From the NCBI RefSeq assembly GCF_009017415.1, contig NC_092407.1, positions 3,348,001-3,412,000 on the forward strand: a stretch of 64,000 bases of DNA, written 5' to 3'. The translations under genes and the position numbers were made by a program. Source of the stretch: Aspergillus flavus (lineage: Eukaryota > Ascomycota > Eurotiomycetes > Eurotiales > Aspergillaceae). This document shows positions 1 to 12,509 of the stretch, piece by piece. The notes beneath the pieces are model-generated. The model was not told the origin of the DNA and did no database searches. It saw only the letters and a program-made list of their open reading frames with translations. Every line of letters begins with the position of its first letter. The stretch's first letter is position 1.

Positions 1-2259
1 AGAGGACAGTATCCTGCGGCACAACGCCAATGTGCTTCCGGAGAGAATCAATTGTGGTGTTTTTCACGTCGTGCCCGTCGATTAAGATACGGCCCCATTC
101 GGAATTATAGAAACGGAACAGTAAGCGGAAAACGGTGGATTTGCCACCACCAGATTCACCAACCAAGGCTGTTGTCGTCCCCGGCTCACAGCGGAAGGTA
201 AGACCATTCAGGGCAGGTTTGCGGCTATCATATGAGAATTTGACGTTCTCAAAGGCAATATCACCTTTGCAGACTGGTAAAGGAGTAGCACTAGGCATAT
301 CAACAACCGTTGGTTGTTCTCTGAAAAGCTCTAGCAACCGCTCCGAATTGATCAATGCCGATTGGATGGACCGGTAGAACGTGCCAAAAAAGTTCAGAGG
401 GCCCTGGAGTTGCGCCATATATGTGAGAAGCGACACAAATTCACCAACGTCCCGCTGTCCCAGTGAGACCTGATATGCAGCAATAAAACAGGCAATCAGT
501 AGTCCAAGCATAAAAACCGTATTCTGAGAGGTATTCATTAAATTCAAAGAAAACAGAACATGGTATTCAGCCCGTTGGAAATCCGAGACTGCTCCTCGGT
601 ACCTGTCGAACTCGTAGTCCTCGGCATTGAAGTACTTCACCGTCTCATAAGATACCATGGAATCATTCCTATAAGCCACTTGGTTAGCAAAATAAAATGT
701 AGCAGAGCATAAGCGCCAAGAACTTACTTGACTGCATCTTCTTGCCTGGAGGCATTGACCATTTGCCGCCGAATCTCCGCTCTCCATTGTGCCATGCGGA
801 CAGTGACGTAAAGATAACAGAATGTGACAATAGTGACAACCAAAGCGTAGTAAGCATCAAGCGCAATGAGGAAGTAGACAATGGCAACACAAAGATCGAC
901 TAACATGGGCACAACCTGAAAAGTGACTTGCTCGAGGAAGGTATTGATAGAGCTACCTTTGCTCAGCGCAGACAGTACCTCACCAGTCTTCTTACCCAGA
1001 TGGAAATCAAGGCTAAGACTGTGCACATGCTCGAAGGCCGCAGTTGAAAGCTCCATGTAAGAATATTGGCTCACGGGAATCCAAAGACTCGAACGCAATG
1101 AACCGATCAGGCCCTGGTTACCCTGCAACCACCGGAACAAGATATACAGACAGATATCAAACCATGGTACATCAAAGCTATCGCCCGTTTTAGTCAATTT
1201 GCGGGTGATAACTCCAACCTGGAGAGGCACCAAGACATTGACAACACGTTGCAAAACAATCAGAATGAAGCATATAACGACCACGATCTGCAGCCGACGG
1301 GACTTCGACGGCCAGAGATACGGAAAAAATAACGAATATCCGCTGAGATACTCCCACCAGCTGGTAGATGGGACAGTAGTTGGTCGAACCCATGCATCAG
1401 CGGGTTTAGTAGGCTGTTGGTTAGCTGGAGTTGAGCCATAAGCGTTCCCATTCTCCGCATGAGAAGGGTCCAGCAACCCTGTGGTTTCAGAAGCGCCATT
1501 GGCATACGCTCTTGGTGCTTTTCTGGAACTAGAATGCATTCTAATAGAGCTGAACACGTACAGTGCGACCAATATACTAAGGATCAGCACTCTAACGCAG
1601 TTACAGATAAGCTCCAGGAGTTCCCACGAAGTCACGCCTTTCTGCAAGCGACCTCCAGTCGGATCTCCCACAACTGGCTCATGATGGTTGCCAGCGTTGA
1701 TCGAGGAAGAGATACCCAATATAGCTAATTCGATGGGCACTGCTACCAACCAAGGGACAAACTGCGCAAATGTCGGGGACGGATCTGTATCTAATAACGA
1801 GACGAGGATAATCGAATAGACAAAGAACGAACCCACAACGTAGATCTATGAAGCATTAAATGCTGCACTGATTATGTTCACCATTTATTTCATGGCACTT
1901 ACCACAACGGACTGGCCACACCACCATTGCTCCGACCTAGAGACCATCACATGTGCCACATTGACAGCTGCATCCCCAAGAATGGTCAATAGTATACCCA
2001 CAGACAACCACCTGAACCACGATCTCGTATTCTGAGAGAATTTCTGGGGGTTTTTCATAATTGCCATCGTACTCCTTGACCGTTTGGGGAGCGGTCTCCC
2101 ACCTGGACCGGTCTGCGCCGCGGTAGTGGAATTATTGGCATTTTTGGCGGCAAGGACAGAATTGGCAACGAAGGCGGATATGAAAACCAGGAGGAGGAGT
2201 ATTGGATAGCCAGTGCGAAGGTACTCCAACAATTGGCGAGTTGCGTGGTGAGAGTCCAT
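1..2259 (-). CDS. hmt1: HMT1-type half-size ABC transporter (5' part, cut by the window edge)
   Basis: Exons 1903-2259, 728-1845 and 1-668 (continuing past base 1). Donors are GTAAGT at 1902 and 727; acceptors end at 1846 and 669. The phases join cleanly, giving 119 codons, then 373, then an open third exon. The first exon encodes an extra hydrophobic N-terminal segment, as in HMT1/ABCB6-type half transporters. The second holds more membrane spans and the start of the ABC transmembrane domain. The third completes that domain (with the conserved VKYFNAED stretch) and enters the nucleotide-binding domain, with Walker A GESGGGKS at 137-160 and a Q-loop GVVPQD near the left edge. The Walker B and signature motifs lie outside the window. 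Family members carry metal-chelating peptides such as phytochelatin or glutathione conjugates across the vacuolar membrane. Substrate and location here are inferred from the family. An in-frame TGA lies 36 bases upstream of the chosen ATG. Confidence 0.88.
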
Positions 2260-2815
2260 CTTGAAGAGTCCTCCAACAAGGGTCCAACAAGCTCAGATCA
2301 AACCACCATAGGGTATTTCCATGACACGACAATCGCACCTTCCCGTAAAGCCCGAGGAGTGCAACAAGGAATTGATGAAGTTGGACTTGACTCGGAAACG
2401 ACTGAGTAGCGAACAGCAGACCCGAATCAGTCAATCGAAGGGCCGGATTTGTAGTATTGCTGAAAGGGATCGGCAGACACGTGGGACGATATTTCACTCG
2501 TCTTGCTCTTTTGTTTATATTCTTTTTTGGGTCTTCTCGAGGTAGGTGGGCAAGAGGGAAAGAGGCAAAAAAAAAAAAAAAAAAAATGAAGGCTCTAAAA
2601 AAAATTTGGAACTAATTACAAGAAAAGAGTATGCGTGGATTGACTAAAAGGTTATATGGGGGGACCAAAGTAAAAACCGGACGGAAAATTGAAACCCCAA
2701 GAATAACGGTAAAGAATTAAAGCGTATAGGAGAGAAGAAGAAGAAGAAAAGAAGACCAGAAGAGACCGAGAAGAGCACGAGAGGAGGAAAGGAAACGAGG
2801 GAAAAGAGAGAAAAG

Positions 2816-2847
<32 letters not shown>

Positions 2848-5800
2848 AAGAGAGAGAAAAGATACACGAGAGGAAATGATCGTTGGAAAGATACAAATAG
2901 TACTCGGACGGTCAAGGAAGAGTGACGGTGTGCATGCGAATCTGAAGTCGAGAACTACCCAGAGTAGACTAGTTTGACCCAGAGTCCCAGAAAGCAGCTG
3001 AGCTTGGGTGGCTCCGGAGGCAAATTTGGGGGAAATGGCAAAGAGGCAAGGGAAAATCTAAAACAAATAAATAACAATAATAATTAACGGGGAAATAGCA
3101 TGAGAAGAACCGAGGAACGAAAAATTTCCCAAGGAATATCAGAAACCTTCTGAACTGGCGGGCCATATTCCTCCTACTCTTTGAATGATTTTTGATGCGA
3201 ATCGGAGGTTTTTTTGCTTTAATGTGCTTCTTTTCTTTTTCCCTATATGTACTTTGATATCATCTACGGCGATACCTTACTGCTACGGAAAGAGATTGGA
3301 CTAGTACAGAGTAGTACGTAGCCGTTTTCATCATATTTCCAACCCAGGATCTTTTCGGAACCGCGTCAATGTTGACATACTCACCTCCTGGACACTGCCC
3401 ATAAGCTGTCTGGATTGAATTTGATATGTTCATGCCCAATGGTAACAGGGGTTGGAATGAATGTTGGAAGGATTGTGTTTGAAGGGAAGAAAAAAATAAA
3501 GAAAGAAGAAAAGAAAAGAAACTGTAAAATAAATAATACATAATAAATTCCATGCATGATATCGCTGATCCCTCCTGAGCGGAGAAAGCGCCTGGGAGGA
3601 AAGCATTACACGGAGACCGAACAAGCGAGAACTCGAGATGCTGAAATATAAACTTTTGGGAGCTCAACTGTTGAGTGATTTTCTAAGAACATTTTAATGC
3701 TGCAGACATCATCTAGATAGTTATCGTGTAACGTGATATGTAAGAGTATGTACAAGGAGCCAACTCCATCCCTCGAGGGGATGTTGTGGTAAGTCTGAAG
3801 ATTACTAAAGGAGGAATTAAAAGAAAAAAAAATAAAAGAGGAAAAAGAAAAAAGAAAAAGACAAAAAAAGGGCAGTTGAATAATTAATAGATGCGATTAT
3901 TACACAGTATGTAGGGTTGTGTTCGTGACAGATCTCGATGGAGAAGGGGGATGGATGGTGGCACAAACAGATCGCTGCGAGGATCAGGATTGGACTGCGG
4001 AAGCTGCATTGCATGGGTTCGAAGTACCCTGATCCATGTTCATGGGCTTCAGAATAGGTTAGTGCACATCCTTGGTAAAAAAGATCGATCATTTCTCCCT
4101 AGTTACTCCGTCCTTTACATTTCTTTTGAAGGCTCATTCTTTTTGTTGTCTTTCTCGAAACCAAGGTATCGTCTTAGCGCCCTGCGTAGGTGGCTTAGAA
4201 ATAGCTCAGTGCCAGGGGCAGTATCATCTCATCTCACAATAGATTTAGCTTGTTACATTTCTAATCAATATGATTATATTATATCGTAGTATGATTCATC
4301 AGTGATGGGCAAGTCTTTTTTAAACATGCTTATTTGTCGAACACACCCATGTTCACTTAACCCTCTTCAAGCACAAACTAACCAAGAGAACCATAATCAA
4401 TGAACAAATATCACCAGACCACCCCCAAATGAGTGGAATGATGGCCCTGATTCAGGTCAGGAGTATGCGGGGGAAAACAATTCTTCAAGTCGACTACCCT
4501 GCACCCTGAGTCGTCTTCCCGACGAGTCGCTTTAGTTCGTCCCACCTGGGGAGTCCCGAAGGTCCGGATGATCTAACACCAATGTGTCGTTGGTATGTAA
4601 ATATGTACCTCCTACGTACACCGTATGTACGTAAGATACATCTTGGATCCAGACATAGGTTGCCTGACTGTCTTGTCTTAGTCAATTGGTGTGAGACTGG
4701 TCTGAGACATCTAGTCATGGGTAAGTAGTATATCATCACCATTAATCGGCCTAATCATCCTGGCGGTGGATACTTCTGTCTTCATCCAAGCCAATCCGCC
4801 ATACAAATCAATACATCCATACCACCATACATCACCGTACAGTCAACTACATCTGAATACGCGATGGACTGAGCTACAACTTCCAAGCGTGTCTGTGTGT
4901 ACAAGCACGTCGCACACCGCTTTTAGCATGCATACCGGCTGGTTGGGTCCATTCATGGAGACGTTTAACGGCATCCTGCCAGATGAAGTTCAACCAACAA
5001 CTATGGATTTTACACATCACTCAGGTGTCAATTCAAATCCCCATTGTTCTAACTTTCTTATTGGATACTGAACTCTTCGGATCCATCACCTGGACAGGTC
5101 CAGTGGTGGAAACAGAGAAGAGTTGATTGATTCAGGAATATCATTAATAAAAAAATTATAATAATTATAAATAAAAAATCAAACAAAGATGAAAACAAGA
5201 AAAGGGCCGGTATGGTATCATACAATCGGATTAAGGGGGAAAAAAAAAGAAAAGAAAAGAAAAGAAAAAGAAATACCTCGGACCAAACAAGATGAATCAT
5301 TGATGTTGTAGGAATGAAGTAAGGCCTGGCTAGAGGTTTGCCTCTAGTTTGTTTCCTTTTCTAATTTACCTGCTGGGTATGATTTACCAAATGCTGTGGT
5401 GGAAACCTCCCCCAAACTGGCGCTAAACCGCACATCACGCGTTCTCGCCACTCTATTATTATTCGAGTGGTCACTAATTCTCCCTCACATTCCTCAGGTT
5501 TGCTGACTTGCTTACTCTTAGTACTTGCTTGCTTCATGCACCTCACATGAATCAATCCAATTGCTTACTCTTGATTACCCAAGTTAGACCTTTGGTCAAC
5601 GTTCTTACAGGCGCTGACTAATCCTCATCCTGGCGTCCTAAGGCAGCCACCCATCCATCTAATCAGTTAGTCAGTCACGAGCGCATCGCATCTCCAAAGT
5701 GTCTCCAACAGGGAGCTCCGCCTTCTAAAGCCCCCCCTCCTTTACTCCCATTCCCCACCTCCACCAGCTCCCTCTTCTTGTTTGTTCGCTGCGGGAACTT

Positions 5801-5860
5801 TGTCAAATATGGACCTTCATCCCTTATCGGGTTAAGTCGTGATTGACTGACCTCTTGAGG
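2260..5860. other. Long intergenic region between divergent hmt1-like and rtc1 genes
   Basis: About 3.6 kb without a convincing gene. It holds an A20 run (2567-2586), a purine-rich GA stretch (about 2740-2865) and several A/AG-rich blocks (3485-3535, 3820-3865, 5235-5270). Open frames here are short, start mostly at non-ATG codons and encode low-complexity Phe/Leu/Ser peptides, as expected from homopurine or homopyrimidine DNA. It probably contains the promoters and 5' leaders of the two divergent genes. Confidence 0.6.
2740..2865. repeat. Purine-rich GA microsatellite tract
   Basis: Nearly pure A/G sequence with a perfect (GA)n core around 2826-2845. It lies 500-600 bases upstream of the hmt1-like start codon. 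Such tracts are common in Aspergillus promoters and 5' leaders, where on the transcribed strand they appear as CT-rich sequence. Confidence 0.8.
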
Positions 5861-8800
5861 ATGTCCGATAGCTCTCGGTTGCCCACCCGAGGCAGTTCCT
5901 CCCCAGCTCCTCCCCCTCCTCCTCCACCTGTCCCCGTGCAACAAAGCAAATATTCAAATCGCGCGGCCAGTGCTCTAGCAAGATTTGCCCAGCCCTTCTT
6001 TTCTGGGTCTCGACCTCCAAGTCCGCAGGCTTCAGGGGTTCGTGCAGACCTATCTGCCGGTCCTTGTTCTAATAGGTCCAAGTCCTTGTATAGTTTCCCT
6101 TTCCAATTGCTCTTCTACTTTCTCATCACGCTTTCCCGCCTTTCCCCTCCCGTATACCCTTAGCCTTGCTCCAGCTTCATTTAGAATCTTTATCTAAATA
6201 GGTCCCACCTCCAATATGCAGCTTTCCACCTTGCCAACGAGGCTTGACAGCAATCTTCTAACAACCCTGCTAGACCGGGAGCGTCCCAAACGGTCACTCA
6301 TAAGACCGGGATTCCGATTGCCGCTTTAGATATTTCTCCTCAACGGACACATGCAGTTGTCGGCGGGAAAGAGATCTTGAAGACCATCCGTGTCTCACCC
6401 GACCATTCTTCCGAAGAATTCAACCTTCGCAATGCTATCATCGGTTACTCCTCCACTCAGAATGATGGCAGTGGACTCTCCGCACGCTATAAAGACCAGC
6501 TGACAGTGCGGGATGTGAAATGGTCACATGGCAATTATGACACCATCATCGCCACTGCAGTGGCCAACGGCCGCATTGTTCTCTATGATCTACAGCGCAC
6601 TGGCCTGGAATACTGCCGTTTTCAGGGGCACAGCCGCCAGGTTCACAAATTAGCTTTTAATCCACATTGGCCAGCTTGGCTTTTGTCTGGCAGTCAGGAT
6701 TCCTCTATTCGAATGTGGGACTTGCGCATGGCATCCGCAGTCAGGCCATGTTCGAGTAAGGAGTTGTATAATGGGAACAGTGATGCAGTTCGGGATATCA
6801 GGTGGTCTCCGAGCGATGGGATTACATTTGCAACCGCCACAGACAGTGGCGCAATACAGTTGTGGGATTACCGAAAAACTACCGCCCCCTTACTAAGGAT
6901 CACCGCTCATGACAAGCCATGCTTCTCAGTAGATTGGCATCCTGATGGCAAACACATCGTCAGTGGTGGTACAGACAGGCATGTTAAAGTTTGGGATTTT
7001 TCTTCCTCAGCTGAACGTAGGCAGAAACCAGCGTTCCAATTCCGGACACCCCAGGCCGTTGGGAACGTACGATGGCGTCCGCCGTCCTGGAATAACGAAT
7101 ATGACACTTCCGGTGGTTGGCAGTCAATTCAATTGGTAACATCCTATGACAAAGAAGACCCACGGATACATCTCTGGGATCTTCGGCGCCCTCATATACC
7201 ATTCCGAGAGTTTGATCGGTACGAGTCTCACGCTGCCGACTTACTCTGGCATTCGAAAGATCTATTGTGGACCGCTGGTGAGGCCGGTGTTTTCACTCAG
7301 ACTGATATTAGATATGCCCCCCAGGTGGTAAACCAACGGTCGATGTGCTCCTTGGCCTGGAGCCCGAGTGGTGAAGTACTAGCTTTTGTCCAGAAACGCC
7401 CCAGACATAGTACTGTAAACCTCAGCACCACGGAGTTTGTGGGTCATCCTGAGGAAGAGAGCAGTAGCGGAGAAGCTCTGAGTCAGAGCCCGGCAGACGA
7501 CCTTCTCGATGAACCCTCTTTCATCTCGGTTAGGCACCGGCGTACTAAATCAAGCAGTAGTCGGGCGGCTAAGTCACTGGGCAGCACTCCTCCGGGTGCT
7601 CCCGAACTCAATCCCGTTTTGTCGCTGGAGAAGGTGCTATCAAAGATCAAGCCTTCCGGACAATGCCAGCTAGGGGCAGTTGGGAGTATACCTGGAGCCA
7701 CAATGGATCAAGAAACCTTTCGATTCCTGGCACGCCATTATTCTCCGTTACTTGGAACCTTTAACGGCATGCCCTCAGATCTTCTTCGGTCACTGCTAGA
7801 ATCATTAAGCCAGAACGCAGATTGTGCAGCAGATGCTTCATTAGTCAAGCTATCTCAAACATGGCGTATAGTAAAGTTCGCTGTCGTTCAAGAACTGCAA
7901 CTTAGAGCGAGGGAGCAGCGGCGGGCTCCGGGCAAGGGTACCCGGGGCATCCAAAAAAGATTGTCTGCGGAAGGGCATAATTCTGAAAAGCCGAGAACAA
8001 TGGATGAGGGAAAACCCGAAAAGATGAAGAATCGGTTGTTCAAAGGTGTTATGGAGACGGAAGTGGCCAGGCAATCTCCCGCTGATGTAGAAAACGCTTC
8101 GAACATGACAACCCCACTCGCGCAGCCTTTGCCTGACTCCACCGTTTTATCGTCAGATAGCTCTAATTCGCATATGGCGTCTTTAGATGACCCTACAGAT
8201 ATCCAACCTCTTCCACCATCGCTTCTGAGCCCAAACCAAGGGACCATGAACTCGAATGATTGGTCTTCGATGTCCGATGTTGAACCACGTATGCACCGCC
8301 AGTCAAATGCAAGCGAAGATATACATTTTCCCGGCGAAAGCCTTCCATCTGACCCAATACCTGGACTGGTGTCCCAAAGCCTTGAAGGTGACCAGAGATC
8401 TGCACCACGAGCAATTAGCGGAAGAGGCGACTGGCGCGCTCGGAGTCGGACGGAGACATCAGAAGTAGATGAATACGACCAAAAGATGGAGGATAAAAAA
8501 GCAGCCATTCGCGATTATAAACAGTATCCCAAAAAGATCCTGTCTCTCGAATCTCACGTGGAGAGTGTGCGGCCTCCGGGTTTCCGCCGCCGCGAGTCAT
8601 CCGAAAGTCTTCCTATGTTCTCGGCATCTACAGGGAGCTCACACCCTTCCAAATCAATAGGCACGTCATTATCGTCGGCGGCAAGATTGTATAACGTTTC
8701 CGAAAGTGTGGATACCACAGAAGGCCCGGAGAGTGAAGCCCCTCGTATACCATATTCCAGGGCCAGAAGTGACTCAGTTATTGGACCTGTTACCGCTCAA

Positions 8801-10096
8801 AACGAAGAGCTTCAGAATAGTGGACCTTTTGTTGAGGGTGTTCCAGATACTAATGTTCATCTCGAGCGACCCTCTAGCCCACTTCCCCTTCTGAAGGAAT
8901 CCAGTCCTCTGGAGACTCCATGCTTTGAGAAAAATGACTGTCGAGGTGGTGTTTACACTCCTGCAGCAGATGATCCTGCGGGTAAGGGTACACATATGAT
9001 TGATGAGGATCTCACGGGGCTCACTATCCCTATAAGCTCTGACGGAACGGTGGACAAACCATGGAGCGCTGAAGTTTTGCTCAAAGAAGCCATTAGGCAT
9101 TATCATAGCAGTTCTTGTGTTGACGTTCAATCTGCTGCTCATCTTCTCCAGAAATTGCGAACTCTTTTCCAAAGTTATGAGGATATACTTCCTCGCGAGG
9201 AGTGTGAACTCATCTTCAAAACCTACAACGAACACCTTATACGTCAGTGCATGTACACTGAGGCGGCTGAGCTTCGACTTCTCTGCGTACCAGCGTATCC
9301 AGCAGTCTATGAGTATGCTCAAATAGACACTACGATGAACGTGTTTTGTTTCACGTGTAAACGTCCATACGAAAACCCTTCGAATGACAATACGCGCTGT
9401 CATCGCTGCGACACGTCCCAGGCGCCATGTGCCATTTGCATGAGCGTTGACCCCCCAGCGGAGTGGGTAGCGGAGCAATCTGTCTCGTGTGCACAGTCGA
9501 ATCTTGAATTGGACTCTGAGACGACATCGCATTTTCTATCGTCATCTCGCTCCTCCATCAAGACAGAACCGATCCCAACCTCCGAGCTACGACGCCTGGA
9601 TGAAACGTATTTGGATTCGTACAATCCTTCAGGACCTAAAGGATCCGCGCTTTGGACCTGGTGTCAAGGTTGTGGCCATGGAGGACATTTAGCTTGCATT
9701 AGTATGTGGTTGAACGACACTTCTGTCAGCGAGGGTGGTTGCGCTACCCCTGGTTGCATGCATGACTGCGGCCCGGGACCCCGCCGTGAGCATAACCGCA
9801 CCATTTTACTTGAGGAATCTAAAAGACGAGACTCGGCTGGTAGAAAGGCTGGGGTAGGATTTGTAAAACGCGATCCATGGACCAGAGGGGAAAGTAAAGC
9901 TGTTGAAAAGGTTCGAGGTATGCTAAGTATTGGGACCTCAGGTGGCACAAGTGCTTCCACCACTAGCGCCGGGCCCAGCGTATCCTCTAACTTGATGTCG
10001 CCCAAAAAAGTACGACTTGTTACGCCTAGCGAGCAAGGGAAGCGAAGGGGTACCTCATCTCGAACCAGTCTTGGTGGCAGCGGGCTTAGCACCTAA
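5861..10096 (+). CDS. rtc1: SEA complex (GATOR2-like) subunit Rtc1, WD40 and RING protein
   Basis: Exons 5861-6037 and 6251-10096 (intron 213 bases, GTTCGT...ACAG), about 1340 residues. The first exon encodes a Pro-rich N-terminus starting MSDSSRL; the join gives an uninterrupted frame leading into the WD40 region. WD repeats with classic WD dipeptides (for example RMWDLR, KVWDFS, HLWDLR) occupy roughly residues 100-430. A long low-complexity Ser-rich middle follows. The C-terminus has a zinc-ribbon/RING pair: Cys pairs CFTC and CHRC near residue 1090, then WCQGCGHGGH near 1195 and a final Cys/His cluster. This is the Rtc1/WDR24 layout. Family members sit in the vacuole-membrane SEACAT/GATOR2 complex, which relieves inhibition of TORC1. 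The start is inferred because the large open frame has no ATG before its first conserved block. Facing xlf1 tail to tail, 418 bases apart. Confidence 0.9.
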
Positions 10097-10514
10097 AATT
10101 GACTCTCGATCTGAAGACAATGGCGAAGGCTCTGATTTGCAAGCACAACATTTCCCTACTACATACCGTTATTGACTCAACCTTTGCCAGATGAAGCGGT
10201 TATAAATGCTCGGATTAGCGGATTATCTCTACGGCGTTCAATGTGATACCATGGGATAACAATTTTGATACTTGTCCATTTTAAAGTCATTTGTACCATA
10301 TCACATTCCCAGAGATACCATCGATCTAATCTTTGCTTGCGGAATTTTACTACCATATATATCTATAGTATATTGCAGTGTCAATAGAATAATTCTATCC
10401 CCGGGCAATGTTGAATATGCCGTATTAAACTGCGTGATCCAACAGATGCCCTTAGATGTACAGTAGTTAGTGATTGCTTCACTTAACAGTCCGTTGGAAA
10501 GAAAAGAAAAGAAC
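10097..10514. terminator. Shared 3' region of convergent rtc1 and xlf1
   Basis: A 418-base gap between two convergent stop codons. It is moderately AT-rich with short T-rich and ATAT patches (10340-10375). It must hold both 3' untranslated ends. No gene or further structure is seen. Confidence 0.5.
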
Positions 10515-12235
10515 TCAGAATTTCCGCTTCTTCTTAGCTGGGGCTTTGCTCTTCGCCTCCAGTTGTCTCTTCAATTCTTCGCGCTTCCTATCCGCTCTTT
10601 CTTGACCTTCTTCCTCTCTTTCTGACTGTTCCATTATCTTTAGCTGTCGACGTTCAGCCGATAAAGATCTTGGTGGTTCGGAACTGTGGTTTGACATCTC
10701 CCTAGATGGGTCAACGTTGCCCTCCTCTGGTCCACGCTCCAAAGAAGTAGTCGCATCGCTTTTAGAGGTTTTGCCTCCGATAACACCGAGTTTACTGACT
10801 CTTTTTGTTCTAGCCTCTGTCGGGGGAGATGTTGCGGGAGGTGGCTGATCTGTTGCACTTGGGGACTTTATCGTTGATGGAGATCGAGGCTCACTAGGGG
10901 AAGCTTGCCTTTGTTTCTTCTTACCACCGATGACTCCTAATCCTCGCGGTTTACCCTGCGCTTTCTCTGATAACTCTGGTTTAGGCTTCGTTGGTGAAGT
11001 TGGTGCTAAAGCCACACTTTCATGGTCAGACCCTGAATCTGTTTGGTCGTCGGCTATTTGTGGTGTGAGCGTAGACGAAGCTCGTGGAGGTGAGGGCTGG
11101 GGCGCTCTAGTATGTTTATTCCCACCGATTACCCCCAGGCCTTTTGATGGTTTTGCAGAGCTTTTCTGCCTTGGAGGAGGCGACGGTTTGTTCAGAGGAG
11201 CTTTCCCAAGGTCATCATCCTGCCCAATGTTGATAGGGGTTTTCTCGCGGCTCTTGACATGTTTCAATCTTGGGGGCGTTTCTTGCCGCTAAAGACAATT
11301 TTAACTGCGGTACCTTTGATTCTGAAGGTTGTACTTACTTCAAACTCGTCATCCTCTGTTTCAGTAGGCGTATCTGTATCGGCCTCCAACACATCTTTAG
11401 AAGGCTCGCGTCCTTTTTTCGGTTCACTTTCCTCTCGTATGGGAGCCACAGTAGTCTTGGTTACAGTAAGTTTCTCCCACCACTTGTCTGGTGGTGGTCC
11501 AAGACCTTTCGATCGATTTGGGCCGTTACAATTGGAAACCTCCGCCAGAATATTAGCGGCAAGACCCGATGCAGAGGCCGACGCACTGACTTCCTTTAGC
11601 CAGGCTTTTTCGTCGAAAGGCGCAACACTTTTTATATGTTTAGCGGCCTGGGCCAGCGTTGTGCCCTTCTGACCCGCCCGTAAGCCAGAGATGCCAGGAA
11701 ATATAGTACTTAGATCAATGCCCACGGCTTCGATCTTATCGAAGAGCTTCGCGAGAATCCAGTCTTTCTTATGTAGTTGATCAATGAGGGATTTCTGGTG
11801 TGACTCCCAGTCAGCTTCCGCCTTTATGAGGGGAAGAAGGAGTTGACCAGTAGCAACAGACTGTGGCTCCTTAGAGAGACGTGCAGCCCACTTCAGAGGT
11901 TGAAGTGGAGCCGGCAGTTTGGTAGATGTAGTTAGCTCCAGCAAGTCTCCTGAGCTATGATTCAGGGTCACGGTGCTTCCCGGTTGGCTACGCAGTGCGT
12001 CTTCTATCTTTTGCAGAAGGACTCCAAATTGTTCCATGTCCTCGCTCGGATCGATTGTGGTGTCATCCTCATCAGCTTTTCTCAGGATATCTTGGCGGGT
12101 CAGACGTTCAGACCAGATGTTGGTAAGATCAGTTATGTACAGCTCGTAGCCTTTTGATGTTGAGGAATATTTGAAAAGAATGGGAGGTATTGCCTCTCGA
12201 TTCGAGAGACGCAATCTCTGCCACTTGACGGGCAT
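10515..12235 (-). CDS. xlf1: XLF/Nej1-type non-homologous end-joining factor
   Basis: Exons 11339-12235 and 10515-11288. The 50-base intron (GTAAGT...TTTAG) shifts the frame so that two open frames fuse into 556 residues. The N-terminus (WQRLRL start, then a 230-residue head and coiled-coil region with WAARLSKE and a KKDWILAKLFDKIEA helix) fits the XLF/Cernunnos family. XLF bridges XRCC4-ligase IV (Lif1-Dnl4 in yeast) across broken DNA ends. After about residue 260 the protein is a long charged, disordered tail. The tail contains three copies of a (G)LGVIGG motif (about residues 349-355, 415-421, 466-471) and ends in a Lys-rich coil closing with KKKRKF. That closing element resembles the basic-plus-Phe Ku-binding motif at the end of human XLF. 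Divergent from cactin across 274 bases. Confidence 0.85.
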
Positions 12236-12509
12236 TTCTTAGCATTAAGTCATGAAAATTTGAATACTATTAAGAATGACCGTAGCTGTGGTCCTAAGAT
12301 ATACAACCAGTAGTCTTACTAGGCGGCAGAGCTGATAAGGCGGAACCTTTCCTGTTCCGCTGCTCCACCCTGATTCTTGGCAGACGCTCACCCAAAAAAA
12401 GCATCAGACCAGAGCTTCACGCTTGTGTTGACTTTAGGCTTCAACGCTCACAGCGATATTGCCTATTTCAGTCTTCCTTCTTTCATTGCCCTGTATAGGT
12501 GTGTTAGTT
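12236..12509. promoter_or_regulatory. Divergent promoter between xlf1 and cactin
   Basis: Only 274 bases separate the two start codons, so both promoters and leaders must share this space. A pyrimidine-rich stretch with CTTCCTTCTTTC lies just before the cactin start. A possible in-frame upstream start (non-ATG, 51 bases earlier) exists, but the ATG at 12510 begins the Ser/Arg-rich N-terminus expected for Cactin. Confidence 0.5.

Noticed and set aside
3260..3667. 135-codon minus-strand frame in the hmt1-rtc1 gap
   Set aside because: Phe/Ser/Leu-rich product of purine-rich DNA with no family resemblance.
7888..8508. 206-codon minus-strand frame within rtc1
   Set aside because: Ser-rich shadow of the low-complexity middle region of Rtc1.
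8774..9532. 252-codon open frame on the minus strand inside rtc1
   Set aside because: Lies wholly antisense to the conserved rtc1 coding region, has no family motif, and is explained by codon bias of the real gene.
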